Shown here: one piece after another, positions 1 to 7,490 of the stretch
Layout of the letters: every line of letters begins with the position of its first letter
Numbering within the stretch: the first letter of the stretch is position 1
Source of the DNA: Nostoc sp. GT001
GTDB lineage: Bacteria; Cyanobacteriota; Cyanobacteriia; Cyanobacteriales; Nostocaceae
Assembly (NCBI RefSeq): GCF_030382115.1
Contig: NZ_JAUDRJ010000003.1
Location: forward strand, 4,901,768-4,922,437
DNA length: 20,670 nucleotides
Direction: 5' to 3'
Notes under the pieces: generated by a model
What the model saw: only the letters and a program-made list of their open reading frames with translations
Told to the model about the DNA's origin: nothing
Databases searched by the model: none
Position numbers and translations under genes: made by a program

Positions 1-136
1 CGCCCGAAGCGAAGCTATGCCGCAGGCTTTACGACTACGCCCTTCTCCTGTCGGAGACGCTGTGCGAACGACTACGCGTAGTTGAGCGTAGTCGAAACTC
101 AGGACAAGCTCAGTACAAGTGCCCAATGCCCAATGT
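1..136. repeat. Degenerate interspersed repeats downstream of fraE
   Basis: This non-coding stretch is a mosaic of short palindromic pieces of the kind scattered through Nostoc genomes. An example is the inverted pair around CTACGCGTAGTTGAGCGTAG near 75-95. A short direct repeat, GCCCAATGCCCAATG, follows near 121-135, just after the fraE stop. I see no gene. It is the 3' flank of the fra cluster, and no clear U-tract terminator is visible. Confidence 0.5.
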
Positions 137-916
137 CTAAAATTCGCGTTGTGAAAAGATAAAAATAGCGATCGCTAACAACATGGCACTATAAAGTAAG
201 CCATAACCAGCATTCATAATCAGTGCAGTGGTGTCAGGTAGTGCTTGCAGACCATAAACGCCATCATTTTTCAAATCTAATCGAGATAAATCTGGCAAGA
301 AAAGAAACAAAGCTTGAGTTAGACGTTCCATACCAGGGTTACGACTAAGACGACCAAGTTGTACTAAATCTTGAGTAATATTTCCGATTAAATATACTGC
401 AAAGGTTAAAATAGTCGCTAGCAGAGAAGCAGTAAAAACACCGAAGGTAATAGCCACGGCAGTAATTAATGACAACTGCAAAAATAAGAAAATTGCAGCA
501 ATTAGAATGCTTGCTGTTGGATGAGGAATATTACCAATTTGCAGAAATACCAGATAAATTGCTGTCATCGTGGCCACAAGCACAGCTAGGACTGCGGATA
601 AACCCAAGTATTTGCCGACGATAATTTCGCTGCGACTAACAGGTTTAGCAATTAATACTAAAATAGTGCGTTTTTCAATTTCTTTATTAATTAGTCCCGT
701 ACCAATAAATATTGTAATAATTAACCCGATGGCATTCATCGCTGCCATCCCAAAGTCTAAAAACATTTTATCTTCAGTCGTAGCTGCAAATTCAGGAAGG
801 ACGCGGAAGGCAGTGGCGAGTACTAGCGCATAAAAACCAATAATATATAGGATGCGATCGCGTACCACTTCCTGAAACACATTCTTTGCTAATACAAAAA
901 TTCTGTTAATTGTCAT
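137..916 (-). CDS. fraE: FraE, ABC-2-type permease for heterocyst/filament integrity
   Basis: This 259-aa polytopic membrane protein of the ABC-2 permease type has about six hydrophobic segments, a cytoplasmic stretch GLINKEIEKRTILVLIAKPV (residues about 74-93) typical of NosY-like permeases, and a C-terminal membrane helix. No ATPase is encoded nearby, so its ATP-binding partner must lie elsewhere. It is last in a same-strand fraC-fraD-fraE order. In Anabaena, FraE is needed for heterocyst maturation and filament integrity. The ATG sits at the edge of a heptamer repeat containing several ATGs, so the true start could differ by a few codons. The gene name rests on size, family and the conserved three-gene order. 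Confidence 0.85.
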   Translation of the reverse strand: MTINRIFVLAKNVFQEVVRDRILYIIGFYALVLATAFRVLPEFAATTEDKMFLDFGMAAMNAIGLIITIFIGTGLINKEIEKRTILVLIAKPVSRSEIIVGKYLGLSAVLAVLVATMTAIYLVFLQIGNIPHPTASILIAAIFLFLQLSLITAVAITFGVFTASLLATILTFAVYLIGNITQDLVQLGRLSRNPGMERLTQALFLFLPDLSRLDLKNDGVYGLQALPDTTALIMNAGYGLLYSAMLLAIAIFIFSQREF

Positions 917-960
917 TGGTCATTTGTCATTTGTCATTGGTCATTTGTCATTGGGAAGAG
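910..960. repeat. Heptamer tandem repeat (TCATTTG/TCATTGG) at the fraE start
   Basis: About six units of TCATTTG or TCATTGG run tandemly and overlap the fraE start codon. Read on the minus strand they give ATGACAA/ATGACCA units, so an ATG occurs every seven bases. This is a short tandemly repeated repetitive sequence typical of heterocystous cyanobacteria. It occupies part of the 124-bp fraD-fraE gap. Confidence 0.8.
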
Positions 961-981
961 GCAGAGGGTAAAAAGGTAATT

Positions 982-1040
982 TTATTATTCTTCCCCCTGC
1001 TCCCCTGCTCCCCTGCCCCTCTGCTCCTCTGCCCCACTCC
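982..1040. repeat. Pyrimidine-rich CCCCTGCT/CCCCTCTG repeat
   Basis: Degenerate tandem units of CCCCTGCT and CCCCTCTG lie between fraD and fraE, just beyond the fraD stop. The same family recurs near 9530-9565 and 18468-18485. It is non-coding. Confidence 0.65.
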
Positions 1041-2048
1041 TCACTGCTGCGGAGGCGGTGAACCAGGAATTAATTTACTGGCGCGATCGCATTCAATTTC
1101 TGCAACTGTAATCTTATTCTCTGAATTAGTAGTTTCTGCAACTGGTTCAATGCGACAAGATTTTTTTAAGTAATAGCCCCGTGGGTTAGAACTCGGGCCT
1201 ATCCAAATACTTAATAAATCTAATATATATCCAGACTTCGTATTAGCTACACGTGGTTCAACGCGCCATAATTCCTTCTCTTCATATTTACTCAGGTTCT
1301 TTTTAATGATTTCCCTACCCAGATTTCCTACCCGCTCTTTTGCATCTAGCAACCATTTCTCTACTTCTGACCAAGGTCTTTCAGCTATTTGCTCTACTAC
1401 TATTGGTTGAAGTCTCTGGAGAATTACAACGCCGTTTCGGGGAATTTTCACTGCCTGTTCTGTTCTGACAATAAAGGTACTATTTTTAAAAGTATCTGCT
1501 TGCAAACTCGGATATTGTCGTAACCAATTATCCGTCACAAAGTGAAACTGAATCCAGCAACTTAGCAGCATACTACTAGCAACTAAAATTATGATTTTTT
1601 GGCGGTCTTGTGGCTTAGGAATGCGAGCTTTTGCGTCGGTGTCATTTCCTTCAATAAACTCTGGTATTGCCGTAATTAGTGCTGAAATTGTTGGCCAAAA
1701 AACGATTGTTCTTGGTGTAATTACATCTCGTTGATCTCCAAATGCAAAAACACTCACTAAGAATCCAGTGATTACTGCCCCAACTGGCATAAAAGTCCCA
1801 GGAACCCTCAAAGGATCTTCAGTTGTATACCAAGCTGTACCAGCAATTAAAAATAACCAACCGAAAAAGGCAATTATATCTTTGATATAACCTGTGGCAA
1901 AATATGAGAGTACCCAAGAGAAAACACTCATATAAATAAATGTCTGCCAAGAATAAGCTTTGGGTGGAACTAATAATTTTCTAATTCCTGCATAAAGCCC
2001 TTCAGCAAATTTAAAAACCCCAAAAACATCTTTTAGTAGCGTATTCAT
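1041..2048 (-). CDS. fraD: FraD, septal-junction membrane protein
   Basis: This is a 335-aa protein. Its N-terminal half carries about five membrane segments (near residues 36-56, 60-77, 88-107, 118-136 and 155-172). They are followed by a large hydrophilic, partly helical C-terminal region (about 173-335) expected to be extracytoplasmic. This matches FraD of Anabaena (about 340 aa, five transmembrane helices plus a coiled-coil periplasmic part), which localises to septa. With FraC it is needed for nanopores and septal junctions, for molecular exchange between cells and for filament integrity. The start is supported by GGAGG five to nine bases upstream on the minus strand. It follows fraC by 60 bp. 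The assignment rests on size, topology and gene order. Confidence 0.87.
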   Translation of the reverse strand: MNTLLKDVFGVFKFAEGLYAGIRKLLVPPKAYSWQTFIYMSVFSWVLSYFATGYIKDIIAFFGWLFLIAGTAWYTTEDPLRVPGTFMPVGAVITGFLVSVFAFGDQRDVITPRTIVFWPTISALITAIPEFIEGNDTDAKARIPKPQDRQKIIILVASSMLLSCWIQFHFVTDNWLRQYPSLQADTFKNSTFIVRTEQAVKIPRNGVVILQRLQPIVVEQIAERPWSEVEKWLLDAKERVGNLGREIIKKNLSKYEEKELWRVEPRVANTKSGYILDLLSIWIGPSSNPRGYYLKKSCRIEPVAETTNSENKITVAEIECDRASKLIPGSPPPQQ

Positions 2049-2108
2049 ATTCCTCCGTACACCCGATTAATCAATATTTTCCATCTGAATTAAACAAGTA
2101 ATTTCTTG

Positions 2109-2648
2109 TTATTTTGAGCGAAATAATAAAATAATAGTTATTGCAGTATAGCTTAGAGAATTTGCTATTAGTATAGTTGTAACTAAATTAGTATTTTGGA
2201 AATTAAGGGTGGTAAAACGACGCCTTTGCATCCGCTGGGATGTTTTAGGTTCCTCTTCTTTTTTCGCAAATGATTCATTTAATGAGAATAACAAAACCCT
2301 TAAAATAAAAAATTTCATCAAAAACGTAGCAAAAAAAATTATACAAGCAGTTAAAATAATTAAAGGTTGTGTGTTCGGTGATTTGAAATTATTAAAAAAC
2401 ATATAGTTAATTAATTCTGATTTCACCTGTATTGGCAACATTGGTTCGGAGATAAAAAACATGAGCCAACCAATTACACTGGAAAACAGATTGATAGAAA
2501 TTGCATAAAAAGTACTGGTTTTTTTGTCAAATTTTAGTCGAGAATGTAAAACATAAGCTTCGATGGGGATAGCAATCAGTACAAATAAAAAGTCAAATAG
2601 AAATCCACCAATGGGAAAAATCCTGGGAAGCATCCAATTGTCAGGCAT
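2109..2648 (-). CDS. fraC: FraC, filament integrity / septal-junction protein
   Basis: This 179-aa integral membrane protein has hydrophobic segments near residues 11-35, 47-67, 93-122 and 151-176. A basic, hydrophilic loop ([16 protein letters not shown], about 128-143) precedes the last segment. Length and topology match FraC (179 aa in Anabaena sp. PCC 7120). FraC works with FraD at intercellular septa; its loss fragments filaments and impairs cell-cell exchange and diazotrophic growth. It is the first gene of the minus-strand fraCDE cluster. No good ribosome-binding site is seen before the ATG. Confidence 0.87.
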   Translation of the reverse strand: MPDNWMLPRIFPIGGFLFDFLFVLIAIPIEAYVLHSRLKFDKKTSTFYAISINLFSSVIGWLMFFISEPMLPIQVKSELINYMFFNNFKSPNTQPLIILTACIIFFATFLMKFFILRVLLFSLNESFAKKEEEPKTSQRMQRRRFTTLNFQNTNLVTTILIANSLSYTAITIILLFRSK

Positions 2649-2775
2649 AAATGTTTACGGGTAAGGGTTAACTGTAGTGAGTATAACTGGGATAGTAAGG
2701 GTGATGGGGGAAATTATCCCATTGTTCTTGTCCTTTACTATGCGAGTGTGCCAGTATTCCTCTATTGGACTTCTT

Positions 2776-2878
2776 CCAGAAGTGGGGAAAAGGCTAAGGG
2801 CTAAGGGGTAAAGGGTAAAGGGTAAAGGGTAAAGGTATGGAATTATTCCTTCCCCTTTAACCTTTCCCCAACTGGAAA
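2776..2878. repeat. Heptamer GGGTAAA repeat inside an imperfect hairpin
   Basis: At 2805-2835 the heptamer GGGTAAA is repeated about four times. The flanks form an imperfect inverted repeat: AGTGGGGAAAAGG near 2780 against CCTTTCCCCAACT near 2860. It lies between fraC and the divergent 3029 gene, in the fraC upstream region. A 75-codon open frame on the minus strand here consists only of this repeat. Confidence 0.75.
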
Positions 2879-2947
2879 GCAAAAGTTACTTGTGCTTTCT
2901 GGTCTATTGATATTGTTAATAGATCGAATTGACCCTTGTACAGACAC

Positions 2948-2972
2948 GTTAGAGGGGCAGTTTCTCTAACTG
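2948..2972. promoter_or_regulatory. Small inverted repeat in the divergent fraC / 3029 intergenic region
   Basis: GTTAGAG and CTCTAAC form a 7-bp stem with a 9-base loop. It lies about 55 bases before the plus-strand gene and 300 bases before fraC, so it could be an operator or an untranslated-leader hairpin. No clear -35/-10 pair is visible, and its role is unknown. Confidence 0.25.
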
Positions 2973-3028
2973 AGAGTACAAGAGGTTAGGTAAGATTAAA
3001 GACTGCCATAGTTATAGCTTTTCGAGAG

Positions 3029-4165
3029 ATGACAAGGAACGGTATTGGGATTAGGACGGCGCAAGTGCGTCAAGAACGGCTTATTGGTCAAATTCACGTC
3101 TACGATGGTCTGGGTAAAGGTAAATCTCAAGCGGCTTTGGGGGTGGTTTTGCGCTCCATTGGCTTGGGAATAAATACGCCTAGCAATTCTAATCGTGTTT
3201 TACTGCTGCGATTTTTAAAAGGGCCAGAACGTGATTATGATGAAGATGGCGCGATCGCAGCTTTACAACGCGGGTTTCCCCATTTAATTGACCAGGTTCG
3301 CACCGGGAGAGCCGAATTTTTTGGCCCAGAGGAAATTACCACCTTTGACCGAGATGAAGCAATGCGGGGTTGGGATGTGGCCAAAGGTGCGATCGCTAGT
3401 GGTTTATATTCAGTTGTCGTCTTAGATGAAATTAACCCAGTTCTGGATTTGGGTTTGCTACCAGTGGATGAAGTCGTAAAGACATTAAAATCCAAACCCC
3501 AAGAGTTGGAAATCATCGCTACCGGACGCGCCGCACCCCAAAAGTTGCTCGATATTGCAGATTTGCACTCAGAAATGAAACCTCATCACCACCCAACAGC
3601 CAAAGCCCTCTTCCTGGAAGGGATTGAAATTTATACTGGTGCTGGTAAAGGTAAATCTACTAGTGCTTTGGGTAAAGCCTTACAGGCCATTGGTAGGGGA
3701 ATTAATCATCCAGGGTCTACTCGTGTATTGATTATGCAGTGGCTTAAAGGTGGTAGCGGCTACACAGAAGACGCCGCGATCGCCGCTTTGCAGCAGTCAT
3801 ATCCAGAAGTGGTGGATCATCAGCGTTGCGGTGGAGATGCGATCGTCTGGCGAAACTCCCGACAAGAATTAGATTATGTAGAAGCCGAACGAGGTTGGGA
3901 AATTGCAAAAGTTGCGATCGCCTCTGGATTGTATAAAACTATTATTCTTGATGAACTTAATCCCACCGTTGACTTAGAACTACTCCCCGTTGAACCCATT
4001 GTCCAAGCTTTACTCCGCAAACCCCGCGACACCGAAATTATTATCACTGGCCGTTGCCAAAATCCACCTGCATACTTCGACTTGGCTAGCGTCCACTCAG
4101 AGGTTTATTGCCACAAACACTATGCTAATCAAGGTGTAGAACTTAAACGAGGTGTAGATTTTTAA
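3029..4165 (+). CDS. Tandem BtuR/CobO-like P-loop protein (corrinoid adenosyltransferase family)
   Basis: The 378-aa protein is two copies of the BtuR/CobO fold in one chain. The first half (about 20-190) has P-loop GLGKGKS (27-33), VLDEINPVLDL (131-141), ATGR (164-167) and HSEM. The second half (about 198-378) has GAGKGKS (204-210), ILDELNPTVDL (307-317), ITGR (339-342) and HSEV, and ends VELKRGVDF, like the E. coli BtuR C-terminus. Single-domain relatives (about 200 aa) transfer adenosyl from ATP to cob(I)alamin or cob(I)yrinic acid diamide in the cytoplasm. Each half keeps the nucleotide loop, so ATP binding is likely. Whether both halves, or either, act on corrinoids cannot be told; a diverged P-loop NTPase role is possible. 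GAGAG directly abuts the ATG, a poor ribosome-binding spacing. No cobalamin-synthesis neighbours are present. Confidence 0.85.
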   Translation: MTRNGIGIRTAQVRQERLIGQIHVYDGLGKGKSQAALGVVLRSIGLGINTPSNSNRVLLLRFLKGPERDYDEDGAIAALQRGFPHLIDQVRTGRAEFFGPEEITTFDRDEAMRGWDVAKGAIASGLYSVVVLDEINPVLDLGLLPVDEVVKTLKSKPQELEIIATGRAAPQKLLDIADLHSEMKPHHHPTAKALFLEGIEIYTGAGKGKSTSALGKALQAIGRGINHPGSTRVLIMQWLKGGSGYTEDAAIAALQQSYPEVVDHQRCGGDAIVWRNSRQELDYVEAERGWEIAKVAIASGLYKTIILDELNPTVDLELLPVEPIVQALLRKPRDTEIIITGRCQNPPAYFDLASVHSEVYCHKHYANQGVELKRGVDF

Positions 4166-4342
4166 CCTGAGTATGAGGGGGAATTAGCGAAGCTTAAATC
4201 TGAAACTGATGTGATTGCTCTTGCGGAATGTATCAATATTCATCCTGCTATTGTTGTAGGTCGGCTGCAACACGATCATCTAATTGATCAGTCTTGGATG
4301 AATGCTTTAAAAGTGAGCTTGCATTTTCAAGGCATAGAATAA
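4166..4342 (+). pseudogene. C-terminal remnant of an ImmA/IrrE-type HTH-peptidase gene
   Basis: The frame directly after the stop of the upstream gene reads 58 codons to a TAA with no start codon at its head. The peptide contains IHPAIVVGRLQHDHLI followed by NALKVSL. This resembles the end of XRE/ImmA-type regulators and HigA-associated peptidases, where a pattern like IAPGIVVGRLQHEGL is common. The helix-turn-helix and the zinc-binding HExxH segment expected upstream are missing. It is read as a decayed 3' end left by a deletion that joined it to the upstream gene's stop. It is not expected to be translated on its own. Confidence 0.6.
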
Positions 4343-4397
4343 GCAGACGAAAGTCCATATATTGAAAATAGGATAGAAATATGTGAAGTTTGGCATA

Positions 4398-5366
4398 CTA
4401 GCGGAAATTTGTACTTTCGGGTAGTAGAATATTTTGCACAAAGCGATCGCGTCCTGCTGCCTTTGCTTTATACAACGCCCGATCCGCTGCGGCAATCATT
4501 TCTTCTAAGTCAGAATCTGGCTGAGGAATTTCTGTCGTAAACCCAACACTAATAGTTACATAAGAACTAACTTGGGAATTTTGATGAGGAATTGCTAGTG
4601 TTCGCACAGTATGACAAATTTTTTTGGCAACATGAATCGCCCCGTCAATGTCTGTGTTAGGTAAAATTACAGCAAATTCTTCCCCACCATAACGGGCAAC
4701 TAAATCTCCGGGACGTTTAATAATATCTTTGATAGCTTGAGCAATTTTCTGAAGGCAGCGATCGCCTACCCGATGACCATAGGTATCATTATATAATTTG
4801 AAAAAATCAACATCGCAAAGAATCAAGGAAAGCGGACGTTGCTCGCGTTTTAGGCGGTGCCACTCTTGGGAAAAATACTCTTCAAAGCGTCGGCGATTCG
4901 CTATTTGAGTTAATCCATCGATAGTAACTAATCGCTGCAATTCCAGATTTACGGCTTCCAGTTTTTGCTGTAACTGAGATTGCTGAATCAAGCGTTTTAC
5001 CCGTTGTCGCAAAACTGGCCAATGAATCGGTTTGGTCACAAAATCCATTGCTCCCACTGCAAATGCACGGTCAACTGACTCTTGATCTTCAAGTCCTGTA
5101 ATCATTAAAATTGGAGTGTGCTTATTACAGTCCAGAAGCTCCAACTGAGTGCAACACTCGAATCCATCCATATCCGGCATTATGGCATCAAGGAGTACTA
5201 TATCAGGGTGCAGTTGCTTAAAAACATTTATTGCCTCTATGCCATTTTGAGCTTCCGCTATTTGATAGCCTTCCTGCTCCAAGAAATGCCGCAATATCAG
5301 GCGAATAAAAGGTTCATCATCAACAATTAAAACTAAACATTGGCTTTCTTGAGCAGTGGCTTTCAT
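4398..5366 (-). CDS. Response regulator with GGDEF diguanylate cyclase (PleD/WspR-type)
   Basis: The 322-aa soluble protein has an N-terminal receiver (about 10-128) and a C-terminal GGDEF domain (about 148-312). In the receiver, D16/D17 form the acidic pair, D60 in VLLDAIMP is the phosphoacceptor, and K112 is in TKP. The GGDEF domain has an intact active site GGEEF (227-231). The product-inhibition site RPGD (218-221) is five residues upstream, as in PleD. It should make c-di-GMP from two GTP under phosphorylation control, with feedback inhibition. Its ATG overlaps the stop of the upstream hybrid-kinase remnant (ATGA), implying translational coupling in an ancestral two-component operon. That kinase is now broken, so the phosphodonor is uncertain. 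Confidence 0.9.
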   Translation of the reverse strand: MKATAQESQCLVLIVDDEPFIRLILRHFLEQEGYQIAEAQNGIEAINVFKQLHPDIVLLDAIMPDMDGFECCTQLELLDCNKHTPILMITGLEDQESVDRAFAVGAMDFVTKPIHWPVLRQRVKRLIQQSQLQQKLEAVNLELQRLVTIDGLTQIANRRRFEEYFSQEWHRLKREQRPLSLILCDVDFFKLYNDTYGHRVGDRCLQKIAQAIKDIIKRPGDLVARYGGEEFAVILPNTDIDGAIHVAKKICHTVRTLAIPHQNSQVSSYVTISVGFTTEIPQPDSDLEEMIAAADRALYKAKAAGRDRFVQNILLPESTNFR

Positions 5367-6257
5367 GGTGCTTCCTTCGCAAGTTCTTTTTCTAAGGCAG
5401 TTTTAACTTGTTCATACTCCTGATACAGTAGTGAAAGTAATTCTAAATTGTTTTGTAAGTTACTGCTGCGTGCCTGTACTTCTAACACCTTGCAAAGCTG
5501 CGCCAAGGCGATCGCTCCAATAGAAGCAGTGCTGGACTTGAGTTTGTGCGCTGTCTGCCATATAGTCTGGATATCCTGAGTTGCGATCGCTGTGCTGATA
5601 TGTTGCACTAGTCTAGCTGTCTCTGTAAGACAACACTCAATGAGTTCAGCAAATGCCACACGATCTCCTCTAAGTATAAGCTGTAAAGATGGGAGGATTT
5701 TGGCACTTTTTAATGTCTGTTTTTGCCCTGATTGTAAGAGATTTGACGAAGGTTGCAATTCTCGGTGCATCACTTCCTCTTGTTGTTTGATGGAAGTGAA
5801 TTCAGAATTTCTTTGGGGTGGACATTTGCTGAGTGCCTGAGCTAACTCTTGCAGTTGAATGGGTTTGCTAATGTAGTCATCCATACCAGCAGCAAGACAA
5901 ACTTGGCGATCGCCCAATGGCGCAATAGGGATTCAGCCGGGATACGCCCAATACGGTTCAGTTAAGGCTAAAACTCTGTTAATCAAAGTCAATTTTTTAA
6001 CGAACCGCCAAGACGCAGAGGACGCAAAGAGAAGAAATGCTTAACTGAACCGTATTGAGTTATGGCGATGATATGGGGACGAAAACCCACTCCCCATTCT
6101 TGACAGATTCTCCGAGTTGCTTCTAACCCATCATTTTAGGCATGTGAACATCCATCAACACTACGTCGAATCGCTGTTTTTGCAGAGCTGCAATCGCTTC
6201 TAGCCCATTGCTGACAACATCTGCGCCATAACCTATTTTCTGTAAGCTAAAAAACAT
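5363..6257 (-). pseudogene. Broken hybrid histidine kinase 3' part: receiver remnant + Hpt
   Basis: Read on the minus strand, homology starts near 6257 inside a receiver domain ([18 protein letters not shown], then [11 protein letters not shown] with its phosphoacceptor Asp). One base is missing near 6131: expected MDGLEATRR becomes MMG and a TAG stop. The next frame continues as [13 protein letters not shown] and FRPHIIAIT, then meets a 109-bp inverted-repeat element (5949-6057). The receiver resumes as GDRQVCLAAGMDDYISKPI (about 5858-5914). A linker and an Hpt domain follow, with HKLKSS holding the phosphorylatable histidine. The kinase core and start of the receiver are absent. The tail 5363-5917 could still be made from a TTG start as an Hpt protein, but there is no evidence for that. 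Its stop overlaps the diguanylate cyclase start. Confidence 0.85.
5949..6057. mobile_element. 109-bp miniature inverted-repeat element (MITE-like)
   Basis: The ends are a perfect 18-bp inverted repeat, CAATACGGTTCAGTTAAG at 5949-5966 and its complement at 6040-6057. The interior has no coding capacity and contains the purine-rich motif CCGCCAAGACGCAGAGGACG, which I recognise as a recurrent Nostoc sequence. It interrupts the receiver domain of the hybrid-kinase pseudogene. No clear target duplication is seen. A non-autonomous derivative of an insertion sequence is the simplest reading. Confidence 0.8.
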
Positions 6258-6288
6258 CTAATTTGCATAATCGAATTAAATATAACTC

Positions 6289-6348
6289 TTGTGGGATGGG
6301 CATCTTGCCCGTCCAGTATATGTAATTTAAATGTGGAACAGCTTGTCT
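6289..6348. repeat. Interspersed repeat with GGGCATCTTGCCCG palindrome, copy 1
   Basis: GTGGGATGGGCATCTTGCCCGTCC followed by an AT-rich tail ending in AACAGCTT also occurs at 8552-8612 with about 15 differences. The core is palindromic. The two copies are in the same orientation, 2.26 kb apart, and flank the ATP-grasp region. Confidence 0.7.
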
Positions 6349-6384
6349 GGTTTATTGAGATGGAAGAAGGTACAACAAATCAAA

Positions 6385-6418
6385 AGATCCCCAACTGTTT
6401 GAAGGAAGTTGGGGATCT
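6385..6418. repeat. AGATCCCC palindrome family, copy 1
   Basis: AGATCCCCAACT and AGTTGGGGATCT form a 12-bp perfect stem around a 10-base loop. Related copies are at 16451-16483 and 18551-18583. This copy carries an extra AAGCCTCTCG on its right; the complement CGAGAGGCT is on the left of the 16451 copy, so those two are in opposite orientation. The sequence from 6258 to 6655 is otherwise non-coding. Confidence 0.75.
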
Positions 6419-6551
6419 AAGCCTCTCGTTGGAGAGCAAATTAAATATAGTGGTTCACGCAAATTTTAAGTAGACTACGCCCGCGATCACAACAAAAGGG
6501 TAATGGAGATTAAAAACCAATACAGTCCAGATAAACCCAAAACCAGATTGT

Positions 6552-6574
6552 AGAGACGCGATTTATCGCGTCTT
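6552..6574. repeat. GACGCGATTAATCGCGTC palindrome family, copy 1
   Basis: AGACGCGATTTATCGCGTCT is an 8-bp inverted repeat, AGACGCGA against TCGCGTCT. Close copies are at 14539-14558 (in the cmpA-cmpB gap) and 18001-18022 (upstream of argJ). It is non-coding, with unknown function. Confidence 0.7.
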
Positions 6575-6655
6575 GAAGACCAATTATCTACACCAATAAC
6601 CTTTAACTCAAGCGTATTGGATGAAAAACAAGGGTTAATGCCATTCGCTTGCACT

Positions 6656-6892
6656 TTAAATTACAGCTTCTTGGCGTTGACAATCAAAAACAACCATGTA
6701 GGAAGCATTTGGTATTTCTTGAGGAAGGTGTCGCATGTAGCCATCGGCATCAGAACGGCTGCGGAAGCGAGCAACAATCTCCCGTTGCGTATTCGGAAGT
6801 AGACGAGCGATCGCCCAAGAATTGAGGCGTTCTTTATACGCAATAGTCTGATTGTCTAATTGAGAAGTTTTGTTATCCGTATTTTCTGGCAT
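6656..6892 (-). CDS. Conserved-looking small protein, 78 aa, unknown function
   Basis: The protein is soluble and mixed-charge, with no signal or membrane segment. The N-terminal 25 residues are polar. The rest (LNSWAIARLLPNTQREIVAR, then FRSRSDADGYMRHLPQEIP and YMVVFD) looks like a compact alpha/beta domain. I do not recognise a named family. The codon pattern and composition look genuine, and it ends in a clean TAA. A HIP1 site inside the gene is typical of native genes here. No ribosome-binding site is clear. Neighbours give no functional hint. Confidence 0.6.
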   Translation of the reverse strand: MPENTDNKTSQLDNQTIAYKERLNSWAIARLLPNTQREIVARFRSRSDADGYMRHLPQEIPNASYMVVFDCQRQEAVI

Positions 6893-7456
6893 AATTATGT
6901 TAACCGTATGAAGTTTAATGAAGGGCGTTAATTAGTTTCTAGGTAGGAATGCACTAACGCTTTTTTTAATGCTGCTGCCACCTTGTTATTCGATTATTAA
7001 TAAATTGTCAACACTGAGCGCTATATTTTAGACCAATTAAGTTGGAATTTTCAGGTGACAATGAATCTCAAAGCCTTAACTTGCAATTGTTTCCAGGACA
7101 CAACAATGTTCAAGTAGAAAGTTTGGCAATTATTGGGTTTGCATGATTTATATGCATACACATAAGTAAAGTCCGCATCAGTGCTAAAACAAACATTAAT
7201 GTCTGAAAACATACTATTTAGAAACTGAAGAGAAAATGAATAATAACGTACCTAGAATTAATCAGCACGTACACAGTCTTAATTTTTTTATAGTGTGATT
7301 AGTAAAGCTACATTGCAGGCAGTTACATTTTTTATAGTTAGTTGAGAATAATTAAATTTTCATAGTTGATTGAAATATTCAAAGATGAATTTTTCTTTAG
7401 CTTTGGACTAGAGCTTTAGGGAAAAAACATGATGCAATTGTTGAAATTAAAAATTC
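6893..7456. other. AT-rich intergenic region before the ATP-grasp gene
   Basis: About 560 bases with no substantial gene. It is very AT-rich. The only reading frames are very short: 7236-7298 (20 codons, preceded by GAAGAG) and 7062-7118 (18 codons). No palindrome family or HIP1 site occurs in it. Confidence 0.6.
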
Positions 7457-7485
7457 TTGACTAATTGTCACAAAATAGTTACAAT
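7457..7485 (+). promoter_or_regulatory. Sigma-70-type promoter of the ATP-grasp gene
   Basis: TTGACT at 7457-7462 and TACAAT at 7480-7485 are separated by exactly 17 bases. This is a strong match to the housekeeping consensus, placed 29 bases before the ATG at 7514. Transcription would start near 7492. Confidence 0.6.
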
Positions 7486-7490
7486 CTTCT

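Noticed and set aside
2655..2882. 75-codon minus-strand frame upstream of fraC
   Set aside because: The peptide repeats YPLPFTLYPLALS from the GGGTAAA heptamers; it is not a gene.
4307..4495. 62-codon minus-strand frame at the end of the diguanylate cyclase gene
   Set aside because: It overlaps the cyclase C-terminus in another frame and has no recognisable features.
6447..6470. Second copy of the gatB-end MITE
   Set aside because: TAGTGGTTCACGCAAATTTTAAG resembles one end of the 18509 element, but no partner end is found, so at most it is a solitary end.
6291..6473. 60-codon plus-strand frame
   Set aside because: It consists of the interspersed GGGCATCTTGCCCG repeat and the AGATCCCC palindrome.
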